Shown one piece after another: positions 16,529-25,352 of a stretch of 64,000 bases of DNA. Every line of letters starts with the position of its first letter. Within the stretch, counting starts at the first letter, position 1. Origin of the DNA: Microbacteriaceae bacterium PS02066 (GTDB lineage: Bacteria; Actinomycetota; Actinomycetes; Actinomycetales; Microbacteriaceae); NCBI GenBank assembly GCA_029959545.1, contig JASCPH010000004.1, positions 1 through 64,000 on the forward strand. The letters run 5' to 3'. The notes beneath the pieces were generated by a model. The model did not search any database. It saw nothing but the letters and a program-made list of their open reading frames with translations, and was not told where the DNA came from. The translations under genes were made by a program, and so were the position numbers.

Positions 16529-16741
16529 TTAGGCGGCCGTGGCGTACTTGGCGGGGTCGGCGTCGAAGAGGGGGCCGCAGGCGGAGCAGCAGAACCAGTA
16601 CCGCTGCCCGTCGTAGTCCCGGTAGAGGCCTTGGGCTTCCGCGGTGCTCTTGCTGACGGTGCTGCCGGGCATCACCGGGCAGGTGACGATGTCATCGGCG
16701 GGGGTGCCGGCGGGTGCTTCGTGGTGATGGTCGTGGCTCAT
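16529..16741 (-). CDS. YHS-domain metal-binding protein
   Basis: 70 residues from ATG 16741. His-rich start (MSHDHHHEAP), then the YHS/TRASH core: TCPVMPGSTVSKSTA, YDGQRYWFCCSACGPLF and DPAKYA. Cysteines at CPVM and FCCSAC should bind metal. Such small proteins accompany copper ATPases and may act as cytosolic metal chaperones. First gene of the CopB operon; a CsoR-type palindrome lies about 85 bp upstream. Paralogue at 21202. Confidence 0.8.
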   Translation of the reverse strand: MSHDHHHEAPAGTPADDIVTCPVMPGSTVSKSTAEAQGLYRDYDGQRYWFCCSACGPLFDADPAKYATAA

Positions 16742-16823
16742 ATCCGTTGCTCTCCGTGATGTGGGTCCGGGGCGGCAGCCGTCGTCGCTGCCTCGTTTGT
16801 CTGCGTCCGAACCCCTCCAGGCT

Positions 16824-16840
16824 ATACCCCGTACGGGTAT
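16824..16840. promoter_or_regulatory. CsoR-type operator upstream of the CopB operon
   Basis: ATACCCCGTACGGGTAT is a near-perfect palindrome with the ATACCC…GGGTAT arms typical of CsoR operators. It lies between the YHS start (16741, minus) and the end of the multicopper oxidase gene (16885), so it should control the YHS-flavoprotein-copB-csoR unit. Confidence 0.7.
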
Positions 16841-16884
16841 GACAACAGGTGGGGTGTGGCGTGTATTCCCTGGACTGCTGGTGC

Positions 16885-18405
16885 TCAGGGGCGGTAGGCG
16901 AGCACGGTCATCATCCCGGCTTCGCCGTGGTAGATGTTGTGGCAGTGGGTCATCCATTGGCCGGGGTTGTCGGCGTCGAACTCGAGGTCGAGGGTTTGGT
17001 TCGGCAGCACGATGGAGGTGTCTTTGCGGGGGCCGCCACCGGCGTGCTGATAGGTGTGGCCGTGCAGGTGGAAGGGGTGCCACATGTCGGTGTCGTTCGT
17101 CACCCGCAGCCGCACCCGTTCCCCCGCGACCAGTGCGTGCGCGCCGCGCAACGGGTTGTGCATGTCGAACTGGGTGCCGTTGAACCCCCAGTCGTAATTG
17201 GCCATGCTGCCGGTGAGGGTGAGGTCGAGGGTGCGGTCCACGTCACGACGGTCGAGGGTGACCTCGGGTGCGGCGAAGAGCATGCTCGCCACCGCGACGA
17301 CGCGGCCTTCGCCCAGTTCGGCGATGTCCGCGTCCGGGGTGGGCGCCTGTCCGCTGCCGGTGCGGATGATGGCGAAGCCGCGTTCCCGCTTGCCTTCGGC
17401 CTCCGCCACCAGGGGGAACGCACCGTCGCCCAGGGTGACGATCACGTCGTAGCGTTCCCCCATTCCCACCAGGACGCTATCGGCAGCGACCGGGTCGACG
17501 GGGAACCCGTCGGTGTGGGTGACGGTCAGCCGGTGCCCGCCGATGGCGACGCGGAACGCGGTGTCGCCGCCGGCGTTGATCAGCCGGATCCGTACCCGCG
17601 TGCCGGGCGTGCCGGTGAATTGGGCGGGGTCGGCGGCGGGTTTGCCGTTGATCAGGTAGTGCGGGTAGTACACGTCGCCGGCGTCGCCGCCGAGTAGGTC
17701 GGAGTCGGCGCCCATCAGCATGTTCCCCATCCGCATGAACATGTCGCCGTGCCCGCCCATGTCGCCCATTCCTTCTCGCAGCTGCTCGAGCACCGCGTCG
17801 GGGGTGGCGGTGACCCCGTCCAGCCAGTCGTCGAGGACGATGACCCATTCGTCGTCGTAGCGCAGCGGCTCATTCGGGTCTTCGACGATGAGCACCCCGT
17901 ATAGGCCGGTGTCCAGCTGGGCGCCGACGTGCGGGTGGAACCAGTGCGTACCGGGGTCGGGGGCGATGAACTCGTATTGGAACGACTCGCCGGGGCGGGT
18001 CGCGGTCTGGGTGAGTGGGGGGACGCCGTCCATGTCGTTGCGGAGTGCCAGGCCGTGCCAGTGCACGGACGTGTCGACGGGGAGGGTGTTGCGCAGGGTG
18101 GCCTGCAGGGTGTCTCCTGCCTGGACGCGCAGGACAGGCCCGGGGATGCTGCCGTAGGAGAACGTGGACGCGGGTGTTCCTGCCAGATCGAGGGTCGCCG
18201 CCGCCGCCGTCAGCGTCGCGGTGACCACGCGGCCGGTGCCGCCACGGCCCCGTTCGGTGCGGTCGACGGCCGCTCCCGTCGGGCTGACCCAGGCGGGGGT
18301 GGGGGTGCAGGCGGCCAGAGCTCCAACCGCGGCGGCGGTGGCGCCGAGGGCGAGGAAGCGTCGCCGGGTGAGGTGGGGGGAACGGCGGGGCGCGGGGGCG
18401 GTCAT
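16885..18405 (-). CDS. Multicopper oxidase (CueO/McoP-like, Tat-exported)
   Basis: 506 residues from ATG 18405. Twin-arginine signal (LTRRRFLALGATAAAVGALAA) with a possible lipobox-like Cys. Copper ligands: VHWHGLAL (T2/T3), GTHWFHPHVG, and at the C-terminus DMWHPFHLHGHTYQH and MTHCHNIYHGEAGMM, the last containing the T1 Cys-His and axial Met. A Met-rich stretch (GDMGGHGDMFMRMGNMLMG) resembles the CueO methionine-rich insert that binds Cu(I). Oxidises Cu(I) outside the membrane. Coupled by ATGA to the MFS gene upstream; last gene of the CopZ-CopA operon. Confidence 0.9.
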   Translation of the reverse strand: MTAPAPRRSPHLTRRRFLALGATAAAVGALAACTPTPAWVSPTGAAVDRTERGRGGTGRVVTATLTAAAATLDLAGTPASTFSYGSIPGPVLRVQAGDTLQATLRNTLPVDTSVHWHGLALRNDMDGVPPLTQTATRPGESFQYEFIAPDPGTHWFHPHVGAQLDTGLYGVLIVEDPNEPLRYDDEWVIVLDDWLDGVTATPDAVLEQLREGMGDMGGHGDMFMRMGNMLMGADSDLLGGDAGDVYYPHYLINGKPAADPAQFTGTPGTRVRIRLINAGGDTAFRVAIGGHRLTVTHTDGFPVDPVAADSVLVGMGERYDVIVTLGDGAFPLVAEAEGKRERGFAIIRTGSGQAPTPDADIAELGEGRVVAVASMLFAAPEVTLDRRDVDRTLDLTLTGSMANYDWGFNGTQFDMHNPLRGAHALVAGERVRLRVTNDTDMWHPFHLHGHTYQHAGGGPRKDTSIVLPNQTLDLEFDADNPGQWMTHCHNIYHGEAGMMTVLAYRP

Positions 18406-19646
18406 GGTCGGCGGGTCCCTTTCGGTCGATGTTGCGTGGCGGGCGGTGTGAGCTCCGTGGGGGTGCGCAGGTGGGTGAGGGTGGCGGTGATGCTGAGCAG
18501 CACCACCACTCCCCCCAACACGGCCGCGGCTCCAGGGAGGGTGAGAGCGGGGACGAGGAAGCCGGCCAGCACGACGGGGACGGACATCGCGAGGTAGGAG
18601 ATCGTGTAGATCACGGCCATAACGGTGGCGCGCTGCCCGGGGTCGACGTGCGGCAGCAGGGTGCGCATCGCGCCCATGAAGGCAGTCCCGAACCCGGCAC
18701 CCACGACCGCGACACTGGCGAGGTACCCGGGCAGAGTTGGCACGGCCAGCGCGGCGAGGCTGAGCACGGTGCCTGCGCCGAGAGACACGGCCCCGAACAC
18801 GCTGATCCGCCGGGCGGTGGCCCCCTGCAGTGCGGTGGCGGCGACCACCCCGGCCGCGGCGAGGATGATGATGGACCCGGCCTGGTGCAGGTAGGTGTCG
18901 GCGTGGAACCGGGTGGCGATGATCCCCGGTCCCAGGGCGAGGAACAGACCGTTGGTGACCCACCCGGCGATGATGGCGGGGGCGACCGAGACGATGATCC
19001 GCCGCGTCGCCGCCGAGACCCGCCGGGCCCGTGGGTCCGGTCCCGCGTCCCCGGGAAGGACGGGTGGGGTGGGAATGGTCCAGGCGGTGGCGGCGAGGAG
19101 AGGGAACACCGCGGCGAGGAGCAGAAAGATGGTGCCCGCGTCGATGCCGGGTAGGTCCAGCAGTCCAGCGGCGGTGAGCGCCCCGAGCCCGAGACCGGCC
19201 ATGGGGGCCACGGTGTTGGCCAGCGCGGCCGCCCCCAGCCAGCGGGAGGGTTCGTGGTCGACCATCATGGCGTTCAGAACCGGGACCAGCAGTCCCGCCG
19301 CCAGGCCTTGCAGGGCGCGGGCGGCGAGCAGCAGCAGGAAGGAATCGGCGGCCCAGAACATCAGCAGGCTCACCGACAGGGCCACCGATCCGACGGTGAG
19401 GATGCCGCGACGCCCGACCCGGTCAGAAAGCGACCCGAGCGTCAGCAGTGCGAGCAGCAGCGGGATGGCGTAGATCGCGAAGATAAGAGTGGTGGCCACC
19501 GGGGGCAGCTGGAGCTGCTCGGTGAGTTGCGGGTAGAACGGGGAAGGCGCCGACGCGGCCGCCATTAGCACGACGGTGCCGGTCACGGCGAGACAGAACC
19601 CGCCGCGGGCACGAGTGGCCGGGGTCACAGGGGTGGCGGCGGTCAT
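18402..19646 (-). CDS. MFS transporter of the copper operon
   Basis: 414 residues, about 12 hydrophobic helices. The N-terminal half has the MFS motif A-like GSLSDRVGRRGILTVGS. Start and stop both overlap neighbours (ATGA at 19643 and 18402), so it is translated with the flavoprotein before and the oxidase after. The substrate is unknown; copper-linked import or export is inferred from the operon. It is not closely similar in sequence to the MFS protein at 6698. Confidence 0.75.
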   Translation of the reverse strand: MTAATPVTPATRARGGFCLAVTGTVVLMAAASAPSPFYPQLTEQLQLPPVATTLIFAIYAIPLLLALLTLGSLSDRVGRRGILTVGSVALSVSLLMFWAADSFLLLLAARALQGLAAGLLVPVLNAMMVDHEPSRWLGAAALANTVAPMAGLGLGALTAAGLLDLPGIDAGTIFLLLAAVFPLLAATAWTIPTPPVLPGDAGPDPRARRVSAATRRIIVSVAPAIIAGWVTNGLFLALGPGIIATRFHADTYLHQAGSIIILAAAGVVAATALQGATARRISVFGAVSLGAGTVLSLAALAVPTLPGYLASVAVVGAGFGTAFMGAMRTLLPHVDPGQRATVMAVIYTISYLAMSVPVVLAGFLVPALTLPGAAAVLGGVVVLLSITATLTHLRTPTELTPPATQHRPKGTRRP

Positions 19647-20794
19647 GCGGCGCTCTCGTGCAGGTGCTGGGCGGTTTCGTGGACGGTGGCGACCGCGTCG
19701 ACACCGCTCACCCCCACCAGAGCACCGTTGAGCGTGTGCGTGACGAGGGTGCCGGGTCCTGGGCCCTGTCCTTCGGTGGCGGGCGTCATGGTGTACCCGA
19801 TGCCGGTGATGGCGGTGCCGTGGATCAGTGACGTGTAGGAGCTACGAGGACGGTAGGGTCCCGGGTCGGCGGCGCCGGTGCGGTCGTGGAGCACCGCGGC
19901 GGCGGCGTGCTGTCCTTGCGCGGCCGCGTCGGCCCAGTGATCCAGGCGCCAGATCCCGAGGTGGTCGTCGCGGTGTATGGCGGTGCTGCCGGCCGCGTAC
20001 ACGTGCGGGGCAGTGCTCCGCAGCCGGTCATCGACAGGCACCCCGGAAGAGAACGGTCCCGGTGCGGTGGGGGCGTTGCCGAGGGCGGTGATGAGCAGGT
20101 CGGCGGAGAGCGTGGTGGTGTCATCCAGGGTGATCCCCAGCAGCGGGCTCCTGTCACGGACGGCGGTGATCGTGCGGCCCAGGAATGTGGTGATTTTGCC
20201 GCGATGGATGCCGGTGATGTGGGCGGCGATCTGCGCGCCGAAGGAGGCCCGCCCGGGGATGCGGGAGCGGCTGATGAGGGCGACGTGATGTCCGGCGGCG
20301 TGGAGTGCGGACGCGGTCTCCGCGCCGGTGAATCCGCCGCCGTAGATCGCGACCCGGGACGGCCCGGCGGTGCGGGTGAGGTGTTCTCGGATCTGTTGGG
20401 CGTCCTGGATGCTGTGCAGGGTGACGACCTGGTGCCGTGCAGCGGGAGTGTGCCGCCCGGGCAGGCCCGGGGTGAGGGTGTCCGGGCGGCTGCCGGTGGC
20501 GATGATGACCGCGTCGTAGCGCAACTGTGCGCCGGAGGCGAGGTGCACGATGCGGCTGATCGGGTCGAGGTGGGTGGCGGTGTCTGCCAGCACGGTGACG
20601 GGCGGGAGCGGCGCGTGGATGGTCTCGGGCAAGGTGGGACCGAACGCGACGCCGGTGATGTGCATCCGGATGTACGGGGTCTCGTGGGTTCTGCCGACCA
20701 GGGTGACGTGGATGTCCTCGTGGCGGGCGAGGGCTGTTGCGGCGGCGACGCCGGCTGCTCCTGCCCCGAGGATGAGGACATGGTGGGTGGGCAT
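19643..20794 (-). CDS. FAD/NAD(P)-dependent oxidoreductase, paralogue of 15261
   Basis: 383 residues. FAD site (VLILGAGAAGVAAATALARH), second Rossmann motif (VAIYGGGFTGAETASALH) and HVYAAGSTA near the C-terminus. It shares the layout and phrases such as RIDHWSDAAAQGEHAA / RLDHWADAAAQGQHAA with the 15261 protein, so the two copper operons carry divergent copies of the same gene. No Cys redox pair seen. Sits 55 nt after the CsoR-like gene. Confidence 0.75.
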   Translation of the reverse strand: MPTHHVLILGAGAAGVAAATALARHEDIHVTLVGRTHETPYIRMHITGVAFGPTLPETIHAPLPPVTVLADTATHLDPISRIVHLASGAQLRYDAVIIATGSRPDTLTPGLPGRHTPAARHQVVTLHSIQDAQQIREHLTRTAGPSRVAIYGGGFTGAETASALHAAGHHVALISRSRIPGRASFGAQIAAHITGIHRGKITTFLGRTITAVRDRSPLLGITLDDTTTLSADLLITALGNAPTAPGPFSSGVPVDDRLRSTAPHVYAAGSTAIHRDDHLGIWRLDHWADAAAQGQHAAAAVLHDRTGAADPGPYRPRSSYTSLIHGTAITGIGYTMTPATEGQGPGPGTLVTHTLNGALVGVSGVDAVATVHETAQHLHESAA

Positions 20795-20849
20795 GAGGTG
20801 CAGTTCGCTTCCGGGGTACGGGGGTCGCGGCGCTGCGAGGAGGGCAGGG

Positions 20850-21146
20850 TCAGGACCGGATCAGCTGGGTGATCGCGGTCGAGGCGGCATCAAGGACGGT
20901 GTCGTCGGTGAGGGTGCCGGTGGCGTGCGCGTGGCGCAGGTAGTCCGTCAGCAGGGCGAGACCGACACCCTGGAGCGCGCGTTGGGTGGCGGAGATCTGG
21001 GTGAGGGTATCGATGCAGGGGCGTTCCTGCTCGATCATCCCGGTGAGCCCGCGAATCTGCCCTTCCAGACGGCGCAGCCGGTTCCGGTAGGTGCGGGGGT
21101 CGGTGATGTAGCCCGGTTCGCGGGCGGCCGCGATGGTGGAGGTCAT
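20850..21146 (-). CDS. CsoR-family protein lacking the full Cu(I) ligand set
   Basis: 98 residues with the CsoR/RcnR fold (RNRLRRLEGQIRGLTGMIEQ). The first ligand Cys is present (RPCIDTLTQ), but the positions equivalent to His and Cys in the 12735 CsoR are Tyr and Ala (TDYLRHAHA). It therefore cannot bind Cu(I) in the standard Cys-His-Cys site. It may sense another ligand, form hetero-oligomers with CsoR, or have lost regulation. Located in the CopA operon between the YHS gene and a flavoprotein. Confidence 0.8.
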   Translation of the reverse strand: MTSTIAAAREPGYITDPRTYRNRLRRLEGQIRGLTGMIEQERPCIDTLTQISATQRALQGVGLALLTDYLRHAHATGTLTDDTVLDAASTAITQLIRS

Positions 21147-21201
21147 GAAGGGTCCGGTCTCCCGGTGCCCGCACGGGGTGTGTGGGCACCGGGAGTGAGG
21201 C

Positions 21202-21444
21202 TCAGGCCATGGCGGCGGCGTAGCGGGCCGGGTCCGCGTCGAACGCGGGACCGCAGCCGGCGCAGCAGAAGTAGTACCGCTCGCCCTCGTAGTCGCGGAA
21301 CAGGCCGGCCGCCACGGCGGTGGCCTTGTTGACCGGGGTGCCCTCCATCACGGGGCAGGTGGTCATGTCGGCGCCACCGGCGGCGTCGAGGAGGTTCTCA
21401 CGGCCGCCGGGGGCGGGGGCGCTGGTGCTGCAACAGCTGGACAT
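21202..21444 (-). CDS. YHS-domain metal-binding protein, paralogue of 16529
   Basis: 80 residues from ATG 21444. N-terminal Cys pair (MSSCCST) then the YHS core TCPVMEGTPVNKATA, YEGERYYFCCAGCGPAF and DPARYAAA. Very similar to the 16529 protein but with a CC motif instead of His-rich N-terminus. Probably a cytosolic copper-binding partner of CopA, whose gene ends 49 nt upstream. Confidence 0.8.
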   Translation of the reverse strand: MSSCCSTSAPAPGGRENLLDAAGGADMTTCPVMEGTPVNKATAVAAGLFRDYEGERYYFCCAGCGPAFDADPARYAAAMA

Positions 21445-21493
21445 GGGTGGTGTTCCTTCCGATGTGGGTGGTAGGTGCTGCCGGGTTGCCCGG

Positions 21494-23767
21494 TCAGCGG
21501 GCGATGCTCTTGAATCCGCGCAGACGCAGGCTGTTGCCCACGACGAACACGCTGGACAGTGCCATGGCGGCACCGGCGAGCATCGGGTTGAGGAGACCGA
21601 GGGCTGCGACCGGGATCGCGGCCGTGTTGTAGGCGAAGGCCCAGAACAGGTTGGTCTTGATAGTGCCGAGGGTCTTGCGGGACAGCCGGATCGCGTCAGC
21701 AGCGCTGCGCAGGTCGCCGCGGACCAGGGTGATGTCCGAGGCCTCGATCGCGACGTCGGTGCCGGTTCCCATCGCCAAGCCGAGGTCGGCCTGCGCGAGC
21801 GCGGGGGCGTCGTTGACACCGTCTCCGACCATCGCGACGACCTTTCCCTCGCCTTGGAGGCGGGTGACGACATCGACCTTGTCCTTCGGGAGGACTTCGG
21901 CGATGACCTGGTCGATACCGACCTCGGCGGCGATCTGGCGGGCGACCGCCTCGTTGTCGCCGGTGAGCAGCACCGGAGTCAGGCCGAGTGCCTTGAGCTG
22001 GGCGATGGCCTCCTTGCTGGTCGGCTTGACGGTGTCGGCGACGATGAGGATGCCGCGAGCGGCACCATCCCATCCGACGGCGACGACGGTCTTGCCTTCG
22101 CTTTCGGCCTGCGCCTTCGCGGCGGCAACCTCGGCGCTCAGGCGCAGCGACCACTCGGCCAGCAGCGATTCCCGGCCGACGATGAGTGCGTGTCCGTCGA
22201 CGACACCCTGCACGCCCTTGCCTTCCAGGTTCGTGAACCCTTCCACGGTGGGGAGGGTGCCGGTCTGCTGGGTGGCGCCCTTCGCGATCGCCTGCGCGAT
22301 GGGGTGCTCGGAGGCGTCTTCGAGTGCACCGGCGAGGCGGAGTAGCTCGTCCGCATCGGTGCCCGGCTCGGTGACGACGTTGACCAGGGTCATCTTGCCG
22401 GTGGTGACGGTGCCGGTCTTATCGAGCACGACGGTGTCGACCTTGCGGGTGGATTCCAGCACTTCCGGGCCCTTGATCAGGATGCCCATCTGCGCGCCGC
22501 GGCCGGTGCCGACCAGCAGCGCGGTCGGCGTGGCAAGACCCAGGGCGCACGGGCACGCGATGACCAGCACGGCGACGGCGGCGGTGAACGCGGCAGCGAC
22601 AGGGAACCCGGCACCCAACCATGCCCCCATCGCGACGACGGCGATGAGGATCGCAATCGGGACGAACACGCCGGAGATCTTGTCGGCCAGGCGCTGCACC
22701 TCAGCCTTTCCGGTCTGGGCGTCCTCGACGAGCTTGGCCATCTGCGCCAGCTGCGTGTCCGAGCCGACCCGAGTGGCGCGAACTACCAAGCGTCCGCCGG
22801 CGTTCACCGTGGCTCCGGTGACGGGGTCGCCTTCGGCGACCTCGACCGGGACGGATTCGCCGGTGAGCATGGAGGCGTCCACGGCGGACGTGCCGGAAAC
22901 CACGACACCGTCGGTGGCGATCTTCTCGCCCGGGCGGACGATGAACTCGTCCCCCGCCTGCAGGTCCTCGACCGGGATCTTCGTCTCCACCCCGTCGCGC
23001 AGCACGGATACTTCCTTCGCGCCGAGCTCGAGCAGCGCGCGCAGCGCGGCGCCGGCCTGACGCTTGGACCGCTTCTCGAAGTAGCGGCCGGCGAGGATGA
23101 ACATCGTCACCCCGGCGGCGACTTCGAGGTAGATGTTCGCGGCTCCTTCCGAGGGGGCGAGGGTGAGCTCGAACGGGTGCGTCATCCCGGGGGTGCCGGC
23201 GGTGCCGAAGAACAGCGCGTACAGCGACCACAGGAACGCGGCGGTCGTGCCCATCGAGATGAGCGTGTCCATCGTCGCGGTGCCGTGCTTGAGGTTCGCC
23301 CACGCCGCCTTGTGGAACGGGAACGCCGCCCACACGATGACCGGCGCCGCCAGCGCCAACGACGCCCACTGCCAGTAGGTGAACTGCAGGGCGGGGACCA
23401 TCGCCATCGCGATGACCGGGACGCTCAGGACGATGGAGACGATGAGCCGATTGCGGAGGCTGGTCAGCTCCGGGTCGGCATCGTCCGCGTCCCCGCCCTC
23501 GGCGGTGTCGTTCTTGGCCTTCTTCGGGGCCGGAAGCGCCGCGCTGTAGCCGGTCTTCTCGACCTCGGCGATCAGCAGGGCCGGGTCGTATCCGGCGGGG
23601 ATGGTGACCTTCGCCTTCTCGGTGGCGTAGTTGACCGTGGCGGCGACGCCGTCGAGCTTGTTCAGCTTTTTCTCGATCCGCATCGCGCAGGAGGCGCAGG
23701 TCATCCCGCCGATCTGGAGTTCGACGGCGGAGTCCGCGGTCTGTTCTGCGGGGGCTGTGGTGCTCAT
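21494..23767 (-). CDS. copA: Cu(I)-exporting P1B ATPase CopA
   Basis: 757 residues. One N-terminal HMA domain ([15 protein letters not shown]), actuator [10 protein letters not shown], metal motif CPC ([17 protein letters not shown]), phosphorylation site [13 protein letters not shown] motif (SEHPIAQAI) and hinge [16 protein letters not shown]. All class IB-1 features are intact. Exports Cu(I) from the cytosol; CopZ encoded two genes upstream would deliver copper. In operon with the secreted protein (35 nt upstream) and the YHS gene. Confidence 0.95.
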   Translation of the reverse strand: MSTTAPAEQTADSAVELQIGGMTCASCAMRIEKKLNKLDGVAATVNYATEKAKVTIPAGYDPALLIAEVEKTGYSAALPAPKKAKNDTAEGGDADDADPELTSLRNRLIVSIVLSVPVIAMAMVPALQFTYWQWASLALAAPVIVWAAFPFHKAAWANLKHGTATMDTLISMGTTAAFLWSLYALFFGTAGTPGMTHPFELTLAPSEGAANIYLEVAAGVTMFILAGRYFEKRSKRQAGAALRALLELGAKEVSVLRDGVETKIPVEDLQAGDEFIVRPGEKIATDGVVVSGTSAVDASMLTGESVPVEVAEGDPVTGATVNAGGRLVVRATRVGSDTQLAQMAKLVEDAQTGKAEVQRLADKISGVFVPIAILIAVVAMGAWLGAGFPVAAAFTAAVAVLVIACPCALGLATPTALLVGTGRGAQMGILIKGPEVLESTRKVDTVVLDKTGTVTTGKMTLVNVVTEPGTDADELLRLAGALEDASEHPIAQAIAKGATQQTGTLPTVEGFTNLEGKGVQGVVDGHALIVGRESLLAEWSLRLSAEVAAAKAQAESEGKTVVAVGWDGAARGILIVADTVKPTSKEAIAQLKALGLTPVLLTGDNEAVARQIAAEVGIDQVIAEVLPKDKVDVVTRLQGEGKVVAMVGDGVNDAPALAQADLGLAMGTGTDVAIEASDITLVRGDLRSAADAIRLSRKTLGTIKTNLFWAFAYNTAAIPVAALGLLNPMLAGAAMALSSVFVVGNSLRLRGFKSIAR

Positions 23768-23802
23768 GGTGTTCCTTCTTCTCTCAGATCACCGCGGGGC
23801 GG

Positions 23803-24765
23803 TCAGTGACCGTCGCCCGTGTCGCTGTGTGTGTCGTCCGTGTCCGTGTCGCCGGTGCCGTGCCCGGCGTCCACGACGAACTCGGCGGTGTGGACCTGCC
23901 CGTCGACCTGGAAGTCGAGGTAGAGCAGGTACCGGCCGGTGGTAGGCGCCTCGGCCGCGAATCGGATGTCGGGTCCGGCGGTGTCGCCGTCCTGCGGGTC
24001 GTCGCCTTCGGCGTGCACGTGCAGGTAGGCCAGGTCCCCATCGCGCAGCGCGACGAGGTGCCCGAAGGCCCCAAGGTACGGCTGCAGGGTGGTGACTGGC
24101 TGCCCGTCACGGGTGACCGACAAGGTTAGCTCGGAGCTCTCCCCCGCGGTCAGGTCCCCATCGAGGGTGACCGTGTACCCGTCGACCTCGCTTGTCGTCG
24201 ACGTGGCGGTCGCCGGGTTCGGGGTGAACGCGCCCGCGACGTCGACCGTGCGGGTCAGGGTGACCTTGTCGGGGCCGTCGGCGACGTCCGGCACGAAGTC
24301 GGCATAGATCCGGTAGCTGCCGGCTTCGGTCCACTCCCAGGAGGTCGTCCAGGTGCCGGTGGCCTCGTCGAGCGTGGGGTGCACGTGCCGGAACTGGGTT
24401 CCATCGGTGCGCACCACGATCAGGTGCAGGTCCTTCTCATGCGAGGACTCGTACGCGGTCAGCGCAGTCCCGTCAGCGTCGAGGATCTGGAAGCTCAACT
24501 CGCCTGACTCGCCCGTTCCGGTGGGCGCGGCGATCGGGCTGAGTTCGTATCCGTAACCGGAGAGGGAGACGCCGGGGATGGTGGCGGTCTCGGCGGTGTC
24601 CTCGCCGGTCATGCCGGCGTGATCGGCCATCGAGCTGTCGTCAGCCGCGGCCGTCCAGTTGGCGACGGCGCTGTCCGGGACGACAGCTGCCGCGATGCCG
24701 AACGCCCCGCCGAAAGCCACGACGACGCCGGCGCCATACAGGCTGAGTCGTCCCGCAGCGTTCAT
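23803..24765 (-). CDS. Secreted/membrane-anchored copper-island protein with beta-sandwich domains
   Basis: 320 residues. An N-terminal hydrophobic segment (LYGAGVVVAFGGAFGIAAAVV) acts as signal or anchor. Two beta-rich domains follow, each with a His cluster: TQFRHVHPTLDEATGTW and LAYLHVHAEGD. Similar proteins occur in actinobacterial cop operons, and the HVHP/HVHA motifs suggest extracytoplasmic copper binding. Its start overlaps the copZ stop as ATGA. Acid and His-rich C-terminus (GDTDTDDTHSDTGDGH). Confidence 0.7.
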   Translation of the reverse strand: MNAAGRLSLYGAGVVVAFGGAFGIAAAVVPDSAVANWTAAADDSSMADHAGMTGEDTAETATIPGVSLSGYGYELSPIAAPTGTGESGELSFQILDADGTALTAYESSHEKDLHLIVVRTDGTQFRHVHPTLDEATGTWTTSWEWTEAGSYRIYADFVPDVADGPDKVTLTRTVDVAGAFTPNPATATSTTSEVDGYTVTLDGDLTAGESSELTLSVTRDGQPVTTLQPYLGAFGHLVALRDGDLAYLHVHAEGDDPQDGDTAGPDIRFAAEAPTTGRYLLYLDFQVDGQVHTAEFVVDAGHGTGDTDTDDTHSDTGDGH

Positions 24766-24974
24766 CAGGCGCGCACCGCGGAGTAACCAGCCTCGTCGAC
24801 CGCGGCCAGCACGGCGGCGTCATCCAGAGCACTGGTGGAAGACACGACGAGCTTGCCGGTCTGGGCGCTCACCTGGATCTCGTCCACGCCGGGGATCTGG
24901 GAGACCTCTTCACGGATGGACATCTCGCAGTGTCCGCACGTCATGCCGGTGACCTGGTACTCGCTGGTGGCCAT
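24765..24974 (-). CDS. copZ: Copper chaperone CopZ
   Basis: 69 residues, a single HMA domain. The Cu(I) site is GMTCGHCEMSI (Cys-x2-Cys). ATG 24974 is preceded by GGAAACC. It binds Cu(I) in the cytosol and hands it to CopA or to CsoR. First gene of the operon that runs to the multicopper oxidase at 16885; a CsoR-type operator lies 58 bp upstream. Confidence 0.9.
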   Translation of the reverse strand: MATSEYQVTGMTCGHCEMSIREEVSQIPGVDEIQVSAQTGKLVVSSTSALDDAAVLAAVDEAGYSAVRA

Positions 24975-25031
24975 GATGGTTTCCTTCCGTCGGTGATGCG
25001 CCAGAATCGGCGACACCCACCCTAACACCCC

Positions 25032-25046
25032 TACCCCCCTAGGGTA
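25032..25046. promoter_or_regulatory. CsoR-type operator upstream of copZ
   Basis: TACCCCCCTAGGGTA has symmetric TACCC…GGGTA arms as in known CsoR sites. It is the likely control site for the copZ-copA-…-oxidase operon. The 24975-25352 interval (378 bp) otherwise holds only the TGGACA repeats at 25208 and the ardC promoter; no gene seen. Confidence 0.7.
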
Positions 25047-25207
25047 TTCCGGAGTACTGAGGAAATCGTGGTGTCCATGCTCAGATTTGTTTGTGGCATC
25101 GCGTGAGACCTACCGCCTCGAACCGGCCGCCTGTGCGTGAATTACGTCTCCCGCCCAGCAGCTATCCCCTTGCTGCAGGAGAGATCACCCGAACCACCCG
25201 ACCGAAA

Positions 25208-25258
25208 TGTCCATATGGACACCACGTGGACACTTCATCTGCGAAATGGACATTTTAG
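25208..25258. repeat. Cluster of TGTCCA/TGGACA motifs
   Basis: A perfect 14-bp palindrome TGTCCATATGGACA (25208-25221) is followed by GTGGACA and ATGGACATTTT within 40 bp. Such phased half-sites suggest a dimeric DNA-binding protein, upstream of the ardC-like promoter. Confidence 0.5.
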
Positions 25259-25277
25259 AAAAATCCCTACACCGGTG

Positions 25278-25326
25278 TTGACGCATTGTCCGCCCACCCC
25301 TTAGAGTAGTGAATGTCACATTCACT
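25278..25326 (+). promoter_or_regulatory. Promoter with 19-bp palindrome, copy 3
   Basis: TTGACG (25278-25283), 18-bp spacer, TAGAGT (25302-25307), then AGTGAATGTCACATTCACT (25308-25326). Drives the ArdC-like gene; leader continues to GAGGGAGGA before ATG 25353. Confidence 0.75.
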
Positions 25327-25352
25327 ACTTGTCCACTTTGAGGGAGGACTCC

